Source: Rahnella aquatilis CIP 78.65 = ATCC 33071 (lineage in GTDB: Bacteria; Pseudomonadota; Gammaproteobacteria; Enterobacterales; Enterobacteriaceae). From it: a stretch of 64,000 nt of DNA. The number at the start of each line of letters is the position of its first letter. Within the stretch, counting starts at the first letter, position 1. Below the pieces are notes generated by a model. The model was not told where the DNA came from. It was given only the letters and a program-made list of their open reading frames with translations, and searched no databases. Below, piece after piece: positions 12,168-22,539 of the stretch. The stretch spans positions 1-64,000 of the forward strand of contig NC_016818.1 in the NCBI RefSeq assembly GCF_000241955.1, written 5' to 3'. The translations under genes and the position numbers were made by a program.

Positions 12168-13376
12168 ATGAAGAAAAGCATAATTATTATGAATTTAGTT
12201 ATGGCGGGCGGAGGAGATTATGCCCTTGGGAAGAAAATAAAAGAGATTGCCCGCAGCACACAGGCAGAAGGAATGCTTTTTACTGTTGATGCAGAATCGA
12301 GACATTCCCGTATAAAAACACAAGAGCATTTTAATCCTGGAAAACCGGTGAATTACACCAACCCGATTATTATTGTGACGCCGCACAGTATCATGACGCC
12401 CCATATTTTAGCGTCTGTGTTAAAAACGTTTCTTTATGAAAATAAGATAAACGCCACAACAATTATACTTATTGATGAAATGGATGCCCTTCGGGATAAT
12501 GAATCAAATGACTTGGATTATAAAGCTGTTCTCAACCATTTAGGCTTCAAGAACATCATCATTCATTCCCTGGGGTTCAGTGAGAAATCTCTGGGATATC
12601 TCCCCATGCCTGAGCAAGAGGTCATCAGCATAAAAAAATCGGCAAAGCAGGACGTTATTAAACTACTGGATAGTTATAATTTATCCCTGCCGGAAAGCTG
12701 CGCGTTGTATTTTGCTTATTTAAGTTCAGATGCCGAGGTGACTTGTTCTCAGGTTTTTATTATTAATACATTGATTGAGGAAAAAGATTTTCAGAATAAT
12801 TCAGCGTATGTCTTCGTCTGCAGGGAGAAAAACGCTATTACGCGTGTGCTGAAGGGGCTAAATAATTGTTTTTCAAAACCGCCTTATAATGATCTCTTTT
12901 CTGAATGCCATTTCTCAACAATGAAAGATGAAAGTACGATCATGAGTCACGGGAATATCAGAGGGACAGGGAATAAAAAAATACATATCTGTATCACTAC
13001 AACACTTCCTTCCACGACGTTCAAAAATCTTACCAGTGTGAGTAAAACCGGCATGATGTCTGGTGATCAAAGTCTTTCTGATTACTTATCATTGAAAGAA
13101 AGCTTACCTTATTACGACAAGCAAAGCTGGAAAGAGCCTCTTATCGATGGCTTGAACGCGCGCGCCCGCGAGCTGGGGGGGGAAGAATTATTCAACAAGC
13201 TTCAGACAATGGTCGCCGGAAGAAGGCCCTTCACTGGTACTATCACCTTCAAACTTTTGACAGCCGGTGATGTGCCCACTCCGACGCTGAAAAACAGCCT
13301 TTTAGCTTTTAACAATGAAATATATGCAAGAAAAGCTGACAGAAACATCAGAGAGATGTTAATGAAATATCTTTGA
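12168..13376 (+). CDS. Unrecognised AT-rich gene, possibly GT-B-like
   Basis: I do not recognise this 402-residue protein. It has no signal peptide or membrane segment. The N-terminus MNLVMAGGGDYALGKKIKEI resembles the glycine-rich first strand-loop of a GT-B glycosyltransferase or other Rossmann fold. Near residue 300 the stretch GMMSGDQSLSDYLSLKESLP resembles the C-terminal donor-binding turn of some GT-B enzymes. Both are pattern impressions, not proof. It is clearly more AT-rich than its neighbours (many AAA, ATT, AAT codons) and sits alone between avtA and ghrB, which suggests horizontal acquisition. It is followed by a good terminator. Confidence 0.75.
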   Translation: MKKSIIIMNLVMAGGGDYALGKKIKEIARSTQAEGMLFTVDAESRHSRIKTQEHFNPGKPVNYTNPIIIVTPHSIMTPHILASVLKTFLYENKINATTIILIDEMDALRDNESNDLDYKAVLNHLGFKNIIIHSLGFSEKSLGYLPMPEQEVISIKKSAKQDVIKLLDSYNLSLPESCALYFAYLSSDAEVTCSQVFIINTLIEEKDFQNNSAYVFVCREKNAITRVLKGLNNCFSKPPYNDLFSECHFSTMKDESTIMSHGNIRGTGNKKIHICITTTLPSTTFKNLTSVSKTGMMSGDQSLSDYLSLKESLPYYDKQSWKEPLIDGLNARARELGGEELFNKLQTMVAGRRPFTGTITFKLLTAGDVPTPTLKNSLLAFNNEIYARKADRNIREMLMKYL

Positions 13377-13396
13377 CCTTTCAAAAAAACACAGCC

Positions 13397-13429
13397 AGAC
13401 CGGCCACTGGGCAACACCCGGGCCGGTCT
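13397..13429. terminator. Terminator between the orphan gene and ghrB
   Basis: AGACCGGCC (13397-13405) pairs with GGCCGGTCT (13421-13429). On the minus strand the stem is followed shortly by seven T residues (13383-13389 read backwards), so it best serves ghrB; on the plus strand only a short T tract follows. Confidence 0.85.
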
Positions 13430-13438
13430 TTGTTACAT

Positions 13439-14416
13439 TTATTTCTTCAGTACTTCCGGATTAACGCAGAATTGTTTTACGTCGCCTTTCAGCGCTGCAA
13501 TCAGGTTATCCACGGCGCAGGCAGCCATGTCATAACGGGTTTCATGTGTTGCAGACCCGATGTGCGGCAGGGCCACCACGTTCGGCAGGCTCAGCAGCGG
13601 TGAATCTTTTGGCAGGGGTTCGGTTTCAAATACATCCAGACCGGCGCCATAAATGGTTTTGGCTTTCAGCGCGTCAATCAGTGCGGGTTCATCAATGACC
13701 GGGCCACGGCCAGCGTTAATCAAAATGGCGCTGGATTTCATTTGCGCCAGTTCGTTTTTGCCAATCAGATGGAAAGTCTGTTCCGTCATTGGCAGCAAAA
13801 TACACACGAAATCAGACTCTTTCAGCAGTTCATCCAGCTCGCATTTACGCGCGCCAAACTTCTCTTCCGCTTCTTTATGCTGGCTGCGTGCATTGTACAA
13901 AATCGGCATGTCGAAGCCGAAATGCGCACGTTGCGCCAGCGCCAGACCGATACGCCCCATGCCGACGATGCCCATGGTTTTATGATGAACGTCGGTGCCG
14001 AACCAGTCTGCGCCAATGTTATCGTTCCATTCACCGGCTTTTACACGTTCGGCCACGTTGACCACACGACGGGCGGTGGCCAGCACCAGTGCCATCACCG
14101 TGTCAGCGACGGTATCGGTCAGTGCGGTCGGGGTATGCATCATCGGGATCTGGCGACGCGTCAGTTCTTTTACGTCGAAGTTATCATAACCCACTGAAAT
14201 AGTTGAGACAGCCCGCAGGCGCGGCGCATGGTCGAAAAGTTCTTTATCAATTTTCCCGCCGGAACCCAGTAACCCTTCGGCATTTTGCAGCGCATCAAAC
14301 ACCTGCGAGCGGTTTGACTCCGTGATGCCATCAAATTCAGTGATGGTGAAATGCTCTTCCAGACGCTGATGCAAATCTGCGGGTAATTTTTTATACAAAA
14401 CAATAGACGGCTTCAT
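13439..14416 (-). CDS. ghrB: Glyoxylate/hydroxypyruvate (2-ketogluconate) reductase B
   Basis: NAD(P)H-dependent D-2-hydroxyacid dehydrogenase; E. coli GhrB (TkrA/YiaE) reduces 2-ketogluconate to gluconate as well as glyoxylate and hydroxypyruvate. The 325-residue product has the Rossmann motif [16 protein letters not shown] and the catalytic Arg in [10 protein letters not shown]. The Glu and His of the active site lie in VFETEPLP and [12 protein letters not shown]. The start overlaps the kguT stop by four bases (ATGA), so it is the last gene of the kguE-kguT-ghrB operon. Its position there supports 2-ketogluconate reduction as the main role. Confidence 0.93.
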   Translation of the reverse strand: MKPSIVLYKKLPADLHQRLEEHFTITEFDGITESNRSQVFDALQNAEGLLGSGGKIDKELFDHAPRLRAVSTISVGYDNFDVKELTRRQIPMMHTPTALTDTVADTVMALVLATARRVVNVAERVKAGEWNDNIGADWFGTDVHHKTMGIVGMGRIGLALAQRAHFGFDMPILYNARSQHKEAEEKFGARKCELDELLKESDFVCILLPMTEQTFHLIGKNELAQMKSSAILINAGRGPVIDEPALIDALKAKTIYGAGLDVFETEPLPKDSPLLSLPNVVALPHIGSATHETRYDMAACAVDNLIAALKGDVKQFCVNPEVLKK

Positions 14417-15705
14417 GACTTACTCCCTTGGGTTAAGGAAACTTCTTTCGGCGGAATGTTGGCCTTTCGCGGTCTCACCAGCAGGGTTAAGCCTGCAGAA
14501 ACCAGTAACGACACGGCCATGAAAATGAAGGAGGCTGCCGGGCTGCCTGTATTGCCGTTGAGATAACCGACAAACCAGGAACCAAAAAACGAGCCAAGCG
14601 CGCCCAGACTGTTGATTAATGCCATTGCGCCACCGGCAACATTCTTCGGCAGCATTTCAGGAATAATGGCAAAGAACGGGCCATACGGGGCATACATTGC
14701 CGCAGCGGCGATCACCAGTAAACTGTACGAAAGCCAGAAATTATTTGTGCCAGCGGCCCATGAACCAAAGAACGCCAGCGCACCGACCAGCAATAACGGC
14801 CAGACAAATAACTTACGGTTTTGCATTTTGTCTGATGCCCAGGACACCAGGATCATGGCGAGGGTAGCGGCCAGATAAGGGGCGGAGGATAACCAGCCCG
14901 CTTCGACCATCCCCATCGATTTGCCGTCGCGTAAAATTGACGGCAGCCAGAGCACAAAGCCATATACGCCGATGCTCCAGAAGAAATATTGCAGACAAAG
15001 CAGCACGACATTGCGCGAGCGGAAAGCCTCGCGGTAACCGCCGACCGCCTGAATGTTTTTCTGCTCTTTTTCCAGCTGTGCGGCCAGCGCCTGTTTCTCC
15101 CGATCGCTCAGCCAGCTGACTTCTTCGGGTTTATCCTTGACGGTGAACCACCAGATAACTGCCCAGGCAATCGCCGGAATGCCTTCGAAGATAAACATCT
15201 CGCGCCAGCCAAACGATTTGATCAGATAGCCGGAAAGTACCGACATCCACAGCACCGTTACCGGATTGCCGAGGATCAGAAAGGTGTTTGCGCGGGAGCG
15301 TTCGGATTTGGTGAACCAGTTGCTGATATACACCAGCATGGCGGGCATAACGGCGGCTTCGACCACGCCAAGCGCGAAGCGGATCACCGCCAGCATCGGA
15401 ATATTGGTTACCACGCCGGTTAAAGAGGCGAATCCCCCCCATAGCAATAAACACCAGAAAATCAGTTTCTTAACGCTGCGACGCTCGGCGTAAATCGTGC
15501 CGGGGATCTGGAAAAAGAAATAGCCCAGAAAAAACAGGGCACCCAACAGGGACGACATCCCTTTGGTAATGCCCAAATCGTCGTTGATACCGGCCGCCGA
15601 GGCAAAGCTGAAGTTCGAACGGTCGACATACGCCAGACTGTAAGTGATGAACACGATCGGCATGATGTACCACCAGCGGCGGGCGGCGATCCTTGACTGG
15701 TTCAT
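14413..15705 (-). CDS. kguT: MFS 2-ketogluconate-type transporter
   Basis: Predicted inner-membrane major-facilitator permease of the anion:cation symporter (ACS) branch with about 12 membrane helices. The 430-residue product starts [19 protein letters not shown] after AGGAGA, and the ACS-type first helix ends [14 protein letters not shown]. Length and context match KguT of pseudomonads and Erwinia-type ketogluconate loci. It lies 43 bases after kguE and overlaps ghrB by four bases, so uptake and reduction are translationally linked. The exact sugar acid is inferred from context; other hexuronates are possible. Confidence 0.82.
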   Translation of the reverse strand: MNQSRIAARRWWYIMPIVFITYSLAYVDRSNFSFASAAGINDDLGITKGMSSLLGALFFLGYFFFQIPGTIYAERRSVKKLIFWCLLLWGGFASLTGVVTNIPMLAVIRFALGVVEAAVMPAMLVYISNWFTKSERSRANTFLILGNPVTVLWMSVLSGYLIKSFGWREMFIFEGIPAIAWAVIWWFTVKDKPEEVSWLSDREKQALAAQLEKEQKNIQAVGGYREAFRSRNVVLLCLQYFFWSIGVYGFVLWLPSILRDGKSMGMVEAGWLSSAPYLAATLAMILVSWASDKMQNRKLFVWPLLLVGALAFFGSWAAGTNNFWLSYSLLVIAAAAMYAPYGPFFAIIPEMLPKNVAGGAMALINSLGALGSFFGSWFVGYLNGNTGSPAASFIFMAVSLLVSAGLTLLVRPRKANIPPKEVSLTQGSKS

Positions 15706-15748
15706 AACTGTTTCTCCTGATAGTGCGTCAGCACGGTCCCGGTTCGGC

Positions 15749-16498
15749 TTACTGACGTAACAGTTCTACGTAATGGTGCGTCACCGCAGTCAGATCATCC
15801 CCTTCAAGCGGGAATTCGATACCGCGCGGAACATCCTGAGGCAGGCTTTTCAATAAAGGTTCCCAACTGCCATCGCTGTCATCGAGCGCGACGGCATGCC
15901 ATTTCCCGCTACGTTTTTGTGCAGCTTTGACATGCACATAACCCACATGACGCGCCAGACGCTCAGCGGCCACGGCCGGATCCTGCCCGACCCACAGCCA
16001 GTTGGCCATGTCGAACGTCATGCTTAACGGCAGATGCAGCGACTCAGCAGCAAACATAAAGGCGTTAATGCGTGAAAGAATGCCGCAATCCGGCGACTGG
16101 TCATTCTCAACCACCAGTTTCACCGGACTCGTCGCCAGCACCACCTTCAGCGGGGTCAGATCCTGGCCCGGCACAAATTCGCCGAGAGAAAACTTGATCG
16201 TGCGGGCATTGAGAATGCGTGCCTCTTCAAAATATTGTGGTGCATCAGGATTAAGCTTGCCAGCAGGTGAAAACAGCGGAAATGGCACGGAGTACACGGC
16301 AAACAATCCATGATTTTTAATTTTTTCTGCCAGCGCCGGCAGCGAGTCCAGTTCTTCGGCAGAGAACAATTCGCGACGAATTTCCACGCCGTCGGCTTTG
16401 GCATCAGCAATCACTGAAAGCAGCTCTGCCTGGCCGCCGCGGGCTTTTACCACGCTGTTGCCGTAGGCTGCGGTGACAATGACGATTTCTCTTTTCAT
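15749..16498 (-). CDS. kguE: KguE-like sugar isomerase/epimerase
   Basis: TIM-barrel protein of the xylose isomerase-like/AP endonuclease 2 superfamily, 249 residues. These enzymes use a divalent metal held by Glu, Asp and His residues; candidate ligands are in VENDQSPDCG and in MTFDMANW. In Pseudomonas, KguE is the first gene of the ketogluconate operon, but its precise reaction is not firmly established. The start is supported by AGGA nine bases upstream. It is the first gene after the palindromic operator at 16623-16640 and precedes kguT. Confidence 0.8.
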   Translation of the reverse strand: MKREIVIVTAAYGNSVVKARGGQAELLSVIADAKADGVEIRRELFSAEELDSLPALAEKIKNHGLFAVYSVPFPLFSPAGKLNPDAPQYFEEARILNARTIKFSLGEFVPGQDLTPLKVVLATSPVKLVVENDQSPDCGILSRINAFMFAAESLHLPLSMTFDMANWLWVGQDPAVAAERLARHVGYVHVKAAQKRSGKWHAVALDDSDGSWEPLLKSLPQDVPRGIEFPLEGDDLTAVTHHYVELLRQ

Positions 16499-16622
16499 GA
16501 ATATTTATCCTGTGAAAGCGCCCTGTAATCTGGCGCAGGCAATCATTTGTGAAATCTTATTTTAGTGGAACAAATGACAGGTCGAGCCGTTGTTAACGTT
16601 TTGTTTCGTTTTATACAACCTA

Positions 16623-16640
16623 ATTGGAACCGGTTCCAAT
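16623..16640. promoter_or_regulatory. LacI-family operator for the kguE-kguT-ghrB operon
   Basis: ATTGGAACCGGTTCCAAT is a perfect 18-base palindrome with the central CG typical of LacI/GalR operators, and it resembles the AACCGGTT core described for PtxS. It lies 125 bases before kguE and downstream of the regulator gene. Confidence 0.8.
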
Positions 16641-16711
16641 CGACAGAACAAAAGCGCAAAAATATGATCCCGCTCACGAAGAACGGACAGGGAACGGGAG
16701 AAGAAAAGGGA

Positions 16712-17746
16712 TCAGCGCGCTGCTGTGGAACCGCGCGCAATCAGCTCACCGGAAAATTCCAGGTCAGTCACCGGGTCGGAATTGCCCTGAATTCGGGTCA
16801 CCAGTTGTCTGAGGGCCGCAACCCCCATGTCATAGGTGGGTTGCCTGAGTGTGGTGATGCCGACGCCCGCCAGATCGGCCCATACCAGTTCATCAAAACC
16901 GGATAAACCGATGTCCGGCCCCCAGCGCAGATTCAGCCGCTGCATAGCGCGAGCGACCTGTAGCGTCAGTGCGCCGTTCACGCACATCACGGCTTTGTGT
17001 TTATCCGCATGCCGCGCCACAAACGCCTTCAGCAGATTATCGAGTCCTTCGGTATTACTCAGCTCAATTTCACCCTGTTCAGCAATGTTCTGCGGATATT
17101 GCTGCATACATTTCAGGAAGGCATGCAAGCGGTCGAAACGGGTATTAATGGTGGCGGGTTCGCTGATGAAAAGCAGGGCTTCGAAACCCTGCTTCAGGAG
17201 ATGACCGGTCATCATCTGTGTGGCTTCAACGTTGTTCAGCCCGATGACGTCGCAGGCGAAATTCGCGACTTTACGGTCAATCAATACCATCGGTAAATTG
17301 GCCTGCTGCAGCGTGGAAATTGCCGCCTCGCGCATCCCGACGGCATTCACCACAATGCCATCGACGCGATAACTGCTGAGTAATTGCAGGTAATGCTTTT
17401 CCTGATCCAGCTCATTATTGGTGTTACACACCAGCAGCGTCAGTCCTTCCTGGCGGCACGCGGCTTCGACGCCACGCATCACTTCAACGGAATACGGATT
17501 AGTAATATCGGCGAGGATAAGCCCCACCAGACGCGTTTGTCCGCTTTTCAGGCTGCGCGCCATTTGGCTAGGCTGATAATCGAGCAGGGAGATTGCCCGT
17601 CCGATGCGCTCTTTCAGCGAATCGGACAGCAGGTGTTGTTCACCGTTGAGATAGCGTGAAACGCTGGTCTTACCCGTTTTTGCGGCGCTGGCGACGTCGC
17701 GTATCGTGGCTCGGACCGTTGCGCCCGGTTCCTGTTTTTTACTCAC
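16712..17746 (-). CDS. LacI-family regulator, PtxS-like
   Basis: Transcriptional repressor of the LacI/GalR family, 344 residues. The N-terminal helix-turn-helix is RATIRDVASAAKTGKTSVSR followed by a hinge helix ending QMARSLKSGQTRLVG, and the rest is a periplasmic-binding-protein-like sensor domain. It lies directly upstream of kguE in the same orientation, with a perfect palindrome between them, so it most likely represses the ketogluconate operon and senses 2-ketogluconate, as PtxS does in Pseudomonas. The ligand is inferred. Confidence 0.85.
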   Translation of the reverse strand: MSKKQEPGATVRATIRDVASAAKTGKTSVSRYLNGEQHLLSDSLKERIGRAISLLDYQPSQMARSLKSGQTRLVGLILADITNPYSVEVMRGVEAACRQEGLTLLVCNTNNELDQEKHYLQLLSSYRVDGIVVNAVGMREAAISTLQQANLPMVLIDRKVANFACDVIGLNNVEATQMMTGHLLKQGFEALLFISEPATINTRFDRLHAFLKCMQQYPQNIAEQGEIELSNTEGLDNLLKAFVARHADKHKAVMCVNGALTLQVARAMQRLNLRWGPDIGLSGFDELVWADLAGVGITTLRQPTYDMGVAALRQLVTRIQGNSDPVTDLEFSGELIARGSTAAR

Positions 17747-17813
17747 AGCCTTTCTCTCCTCATGCTTGTCCCACGCAGACTAGCACAGAGTGCCGAAAGG
17801 CTGCACCCGCAAG

Positions 17814-19100
17814 TCAGCGCAAGCCTTCTGCTGTTTCTACTGGCGGTACGACCTCCACCTTCGGCCTGCTGCTCAGGGTAAACGCCGAAATGATCGTAAC
17901 CCCGAAGGCGATACCACCGAGGATCAGATAGGTATCGCTGAATCCGATACGGTCATACAAATTGCCCGCGAAGGCGGAAAGGAAAATCGCCGCCAGTTGT
18001 TTGGCAAAATTAAAGCCGATCAGATAAAGGGTTGCCGAGAACCGGACATCAAAAATCTGAGTGATGTATTTGAACACCCCGACCAGCAGGAACGGCACTT
18101 CCAGCGCGTGCAGCATTTTCAGCAAAATCACTTCAATCGCCGTGGTGGCAAATGACGAACCGACAATGCGGATCGACATAATGGTGCCCGCCAGCAGCAA
18201 GGTGTTTTTCGCGCCAATGCGGTTAATAATCCACGGTGAACAGAACATAATCAGTGCGTTACACAGTTCTCCCGCCGTGGTGACGTAGCCGAACATTTCC
18301 GTGCCCTGTTGGGGAGACGCGAAGAAAGTTTTGAAGAAGGTGGCGAACTGCTGATCGAACACGTCATACACACAGGCCACGCCGATGACATACAAAATCA
18401 GCATCCACAGTTTGCGTTCTTTCAGCAACATTGCCGCCGTTTTCAGTGAAAATTGCGGCTGATTGGCCCCGAGTTTATCCAGCACCTGTGCGTTTTTGTT
18501 TTCCTGCGGACGGGCAATCAGCAGTAAAATCATCAAAATGATCGCGGCCCCGGAACCCATCCAGAACACGATGTCCGGGTTGATGTTAAACAGCACACCC
18601 GCCGTTGAGGCGCAAATCCCCCAGCCGAAACAGCCGAACATCCGCGCCTTGCCGTATTCAAACGAACTGTTGCGGCTGACCCTTTCGATATATGCCTCAG
18701 TGGCACCTGAGCCGCCCGCAAATACGAAACCAATATACGCACCGCCGAGTATCGCGCCGAGCACGATATTCAGTTTTAACAATGGCGCGAAAACGTAAAT
18801 GAAGAACGGTGCAAACAGAAACAGCAGCACCGCAATGATCCACAGAAGATGTTTCTTCAGGCCAAGCTTGTCAGAAATGATGCCGAAAACCGGCTGAAAC
18901 AGGATGGCAAATAACGACATGCTGGAAAATACGATGCCGGTTTCTGTTTTGCTCAGGCCGATAACATCAGAAAGCCAGATCGGTAAAAACGGATAACAGG
19001 TCGCCATAATGAAGAAGTAGAGAAAGAAATAGCTGCCAAATATCCAGAAATTAGTATTGTTTTTATAAAAGCAATGATCGGAGGTTTGTGTAGGGTTCAT
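17814..19100 (-). CDS. rafB: LacY-type oligosaccharide:proton symporter (raffinose permease-like)
   Basis: Inner-membrane symporter of the LacY/RafB/CscB family, 428 residues with 12 predicted helices. It is very similar to E. coli LacY from [18 protein letters not shown] onward. All residues essential for lactose transport have clear counterparts: Glu in AYIERVSR (LacY E126), Arg in KARMFG (R144), Glu in TTAGELCNA (E269), Arg in MSIRIVGS (R302) and the His/Glu pair in LHALEVP (H322/E325). Its place directly after an alpha-galactosidase gene points to raffinose or melibiose rather than lactose. AAGGAA precedes the ATG. Confidence 0.88.
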   Translation of the reverse strand: MNPTQTSDHCFYKNNTNFWIFGSYFFLYFFIMATCYPFLPIWLSDVIGLSKTETGIVFSSMSLFAILFQPVFGIISDKLGLKKHLLWIIAVLLFLFAPFFIYVFAPLLKLNIVLGAILGGAYIGFVFAGGSGATEAYIERVSRNSSFEYGKARMFGCFGWGICASTAGVLFNINPDIVFWMGSGAAIILMILLLIARPQENKNAQVLDKLGANQPQFSLKTAAMLLKERKLWMLILYVIGVACVYDVFDQQFATFFKTFFASPQQGTEMFGYVTTAGELCNALIMFCSPWIINRIGAKNTLLLAGTIMSIRIVGSSFATTAIEVILLKMLHALEVPFLLVGVFKYITQIFDVRFSATLYLIGFNFAKQLAAIFLSAFAGNLYDRIGFSDTYLILGGIAFGVTIISAFTLSSRPKVEVVPPVETAEGLR

Positions 19101-19159
19101 AGTGATTTCCTTGCCGAAACCATGAAAACCGGCACTGTCGTACCGGCGTTTTTTTGTTG

Positions 19160-21286
19160 TTATCTGACTTCTTCGAAACCCAGAAGCAGTGCGCTTTCAG
19201 GATCCAGCACCGGCAACGTCAGCCCGGCATTTGCCAGCCATTCTCCGCTCAATACCGGAGATTCATGCAGCCACGCCGGTTGTACGCGCATGGTGTGGCC
19301 GCTGCCGCCGCCCGCCAGTAGCGGCGGTTCATCCAGCACCGTCACGCGATAACGCGCATCGGGTTTCAGCCCCGGCACCCGCAATACGCCGGGCAATGAC
19401 CAGGTCGGCATTGCCAGCTGGCTGACCAGGAATACCGCGCTGTCGCGTGTTTCACTGACCACGCCGTTTATCAGCATCGTCCCGTCATGAGTATCCACGC
19501 GGTAAACATCGCCGCTGTGCAATAACGGACGAAGCTGCTGATGCAGGCGGGTGTATTTGGCGAAACCGGCGCGTTCGGCCTCGCCTTCTTTCACCGGATC
19601 CAGCTCAATGCCCATATGGCCGAACAGGGCGGTCAGGCCACGGAATTCGATGCTGTGCTGGCGTGAGGTGGCGTGGCACAGCTTGTTGCCGATATGCGAT
19701 CCCATCACTTCCGGCGGGAAGAAATAGCTCATGCCGCGCTGAATTTTCTGCCGCTCCAGCGCGTCGTTATTGTCGGATGTCCAGAAACGGTGGCTGCGTT
19801 TGAGCACCTCAAAATCAATGCGACCACCGCCGGATGCACAGGATTCAAATTCAATCTGCGGGAAGCGTTCACCCAGCACGTCGAGCAAACGGTAAAACTG
19901 CTGCGTCTGCGCCGTCAGCGCCGCGCGGCCGTCATGCCCCGGTTGCACAATTTCGCGGTTCATGTCCCATTTCACGTAATCCACGTCGTGCTCGCCGAGC
20001 AGCCAGCTCATGCGTTCCACCAGATAATCAAAGACCTGCGGATTGTTCAGATCGAGCACATACTGATGACGCCCGCTCGGTTGCTGATAACCGGGCAACG
20101 CCAGCAGCCAGTCAGGATGCGCACGGTATAAATCGGAATCCGGGTTAATCATTTCCGGCTCGACCCAGATACCAAATTCCATGCCGAGTTTTTTGACATG
20201 GTCAATCACCGGTTTCAGGCCGTTCGGGTACTTTTTCTCGTCGAGATACCAGTCACCGAGTGCGGCACGGTCATGGTCGCGACCACGGAACCAGCCGTCG
20301 TCGATAATGAAGCGTTCAACGCCCAACGCGGCGGATTCTGTCGCCATCTGCATGATGTAGTCAGGATCGTGATCGAAATAAATCCCTTCCCAGGTATTGA
20401 GGTGCACCGGACGCGGTTTTTCATCCGGAAAGCGCAAAATCTGTTCACGTACAAAACGGTGGAACTGCTGGCTCATACGGTTCAGACCGCTGGCGGAATA
20501 ACTGGCGTACAGCCACGGGGTTTCCAGTGTTTCGCCTTGTTTAAGGCGCTGTTCGCCGGGGAAATATAATGCTTCGGCCTGCACCAGACGGCGGCCGTCG
20601 ATTTTGATATCAGCGCGCAGACGATGGTTGCCGCTCCAGCCCAGATGTATTCCCCAGATTTCTCCCTGTTCTTCGCTGAAACCCGGATGACCGATCATCA
20701 TCGCCGGGAAATATTCGGAGGAGGTTTTGCCACGACGGTTTTCCTGAATGATGCCGCCGTGATCAAGCTGCGTGCGGTGCGGCTGAAATTCTTTTATCCA
20801 GCGGCCATGAAAAGCCATCACTTCGGCGGCGCGTTCCGGCAGCGGCAGTGTCACTGCCAGCCGCGTCACCTGATAGGTGCCGGGTTTGAGATTGGTCAGG
20901 CTGTTGCGCGCCTGCAACACGCCACTGTCGTCGAGGCGCAATTCGCTGCGAAATTGCAGACCGGCAAGCGGATCTTCGGTGATAAGGGTGAGCTGGTTTC
21001 CGTTGTGCTTCACCTGCGTGGTATTGAACACCGGCGACCAGTCCAGCCCGTCGCGATGGCCCTCCATGCCCGGCGTCCCGAAGGAACCGCGCCCGGTATC
21101 CGCGCTGAAATTTACCGGCGCTTCCACATCAATCCGGCCATTGGGCACTGCGCGGCTCAGGGAAATGATGTCATCTGCTGAGAACTGGCTGAGGCGCTTT
21201 CCCCAGTAAAGGATTTCGGCGAACGGGGTGCAGCGGACGATCAGGCTGGTGTGCGCGGCGGTTAAATGGACGATCTGGTTTTCCAT
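19160..21286 (-). CDS. rafA: GH36 alpha-galactosidase
   Basis: Cytosolic glycoside hydrolase family 36 enzyme that releases galactose from raffinose or melibiose. The 708-residue product matches the tetrameric bacterial GH36 length. The nucleophile Asp is in [11 protein letters not shown] and the acid/base Asp in [13 protein letters not shown]; the preceding [13 protein letters not shown] and [12 protein letters not shown] stretches are family signatures. No signal peptide is present, consistent with uptake of the intact sugar by the adjacent permease. It is first in the rafA-rafB operon behind a palindromic operator. Confidence 0.95.
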   Translation of the reverse strand: MENQIVHLTAAHTSLIVRCTPFAEILYWGKRLSQFSADDIISLSRAVPNGRIDVEAPVNFSADTGRGSFGTPGMEGHRDGLDWSPVFNTTQVKHNGNQLTLITEDPLAGLQFRSELRLDDSGVLQARNSLTNLKPGTYQVTRLAVTLPLPERAAEVMAFHGRWIKEFQPHRTQLDHGGIIQENRRGKTSSEYFPAMMIGHPGFSEEQGEIWGIHLGWSGNHRLRADIKIDGRRLVQAEALYFPGEQRLKQGETLETPWLYASYSASGLNRMSQQFHRFVREQILRFPDEKPRPVHLNTWEGIYFDHDPDYIMQMATESAALGVERFIIDDGWFRGRDHDRAALGDWYLDEKKYPNGLKPVIDHVKKLGMEFGIWVEPEMINPDSDLYRAHPDWLLALPGYQQPSGRHQYVLDLNNPQVFDYLVERMSWLLGEHDVDYVKWDMNREIVQPGHDGRAALTAQTQQFYRLLDVLGERFPQIEFESCASGGGRIDFEVLKRSHRFWTSDNNDALERQKIQRGMSYFFPPEVMGSHIGNKLCHATSRQHSIEFRGLTALFGHMGIELDPVKEGEAERAGFAKYTRLHQQLRPLLHSGDVYRVDTHDGTMLINGVVSETRDSAVFLVSQLAMPTWSLPGVLRVPGLKPDARYRVTVLDEPPLLAGGGSGHTMRVQPAWLHESPVLSGEWLANAGLTLPVLDPESALLLGFEEVR

Positions 21287-21349
21287 AGTTTCACGGCTCC
21301 GTCAGAAGAATTGCGCCTGCAAAAACGCGATTTGATGACGTTACTATTG

Positions 21350-21367
21350 ATCCGAAACGTTTCGGAT
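21350..21367. promoter_or_regulatory. LacI-family operator upstream of rafA
   Basis: ATCCGAAACGTTTCGGAT is a perfect 18-base palindrome with a central CG, 64 bases before the rafA start and 61 bases after the regulator stop. It is the likely binding site of the upstream LacI-family protein. Confidence 0.82.
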
Positions 21368-21427
21368 TGGAAACGTGCAGCGTCAGATTTGTGATATAGG
21401 GTGGAAAAATAACCGAAATGGGAAGTA

Positions 21428-22435
21428 TCAGCGTGGTGAATGTGCGGTAACGCCCGCCTGCAATTCCGGCTGCCACAGAACCTGTAAATTACTCAGCGGC
21501 TCGTTGCGGATCAGCGACATTGTCATATTGGCGATTTGCAGCCCGACCGCTTCGCGGGTGCCCTGACGGACAGCGGTTACCGCCACATCCGGCACGCTGT
21601 CGCACGGCAATCCGTCAAAGATGATCAGTGACACACCGCCGCTGAGCAGCAAACCGGCTTCATGTAACGCCAGTGCTGCGCCTTCGCCGTGCATGTTGCA
21701 GTCACAGACAATTGCCGTTGGCGGCACCGGTAACGCCAGCAATGCCTGCGTAGCCTGATAACCCGCGCGACGGCTTGGGGTGATTTTATGTATATAGTCC
21801 GCGTTCACCGCCAGTGCATTCGCCCGTAAACCGTCGAGATATCCCTGATAGCGCTGGCCGATAAACGATTGCTGATTATTTTCGCCGAGAAATGCAATGC
21901 GCTGATGGCCGAGCGCGGCAAGGTGATCGACTGCCATCTGCATACCGGCGCGGTTATCGAAATCAAACCAGGCGTAATCCTGCGTCAGACAGCCGCTGCG
22001 CCCGAGCGCCAGAAACGGGAAATTACGCTGCTGTAAATCCAGCAGGCGCGGATCGTTATCGAGCGTATGCGCCACCAGCATGGCATCAACGCGTTTGCTT
22101 TCAATCAGACGCCGCCACGAAAATGTGCCCAGTTCGTCCGGCACCAGTAACAGATCGATTTCATGTTTGGCCAGTTCGCGCGTGATACAACCGACCATTT
22201 CGATAAATGCAGAATTACTTAAAGGGTGGGAACTGAAGGGGAAAATGAGGCCAACGGCATCGATTTTACCCATTTTCAACCGGCGGGCGAGGGTATTGGG
22301 GCGATAACCGCGCACATTAGCCGCTGCCTGAACACGGGCTTTAGTCTCTGCTGAAACGTCATCGTAACCGTTCAGCGCACGGCTGACGGTGGTCACGGAA
22401 ATACCGAGATCTTTCGCGATTGCTTTCAGAGACAT
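21428..22435 (-). CDS. rafR: LacI-family regulator of the raffinose operon
   Basis: Repressor of the LacI/GalR family, 335 residues. It shows the N-terminal helix-turn-helix MSLKAIAKDLGISVTTVSRA, the hinge TLARRLKMGKIDAVG, and a sugar-binding core. It lies directly upstream of rafA in the same direction, with a perfect operator in between, so it probably controls rafAB in response to an alpha-galactoside. Compared with the regulator at 16712-17746, the DNA-recognition helices differ, matching the different palindromes. Confidence 0.85.
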   Translation of the reverse strand: MSLKAIAKDLGISVTTVSRALNGYDDVSAETKARVQAAANVRGYRPNTLARRLKMGKIDAVGLIFPFSSHPLSNSAFIEMVGCITRELAKHEIDLLLVPDELGTFSWRRLIESKRVDAMLVAHTLDNDPRLLDLQQRNFPFLALGRSGCLTQDYAWFDFDNRAGMQMAVDHLAALGHQRIAFLGENNQQSFIGQRYQGYLDGLRANALAVNADYIHKITPSRRAGYQATQALLALPVPPTAIVCDCNMHGEGAALALHEAGLLLSGGVSLIIFDGLPCDSVPDVAVTAVRQGTREAVGLQIANMTMSLIRNEPLSNLQVLWQPELQAGVTAHSPR

Positions 22436-22492
22436 ACTGACACCCGTAACGCAGTTGAAAAGACACGTTGCGGGAGAATATCACAAGCTAAA

Positions 22493-22516
22493 CAAAACGG
22501 GGCCATGCGGCCCCGT
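22493..22516 (-). terminator. Terminator of yiaD
   Basis: On the minus strand ACGGGGCC pairs with GGCCCCGT around a GCAT loop and is followed by TTTTG. It lies just past the yiaD stop and just upstream of rafR, insulating the two. Confidence 0.85.
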
Positions 22517-22539
22517 GATGACTGAGGATATGCAGAGTT

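Noticed and set aside
20624..21181. 185-codon plus-strand open frame opposite rafA
   Set aside because: It is antisense to a conserved GH36 gene and has no sequence features of a protein family.
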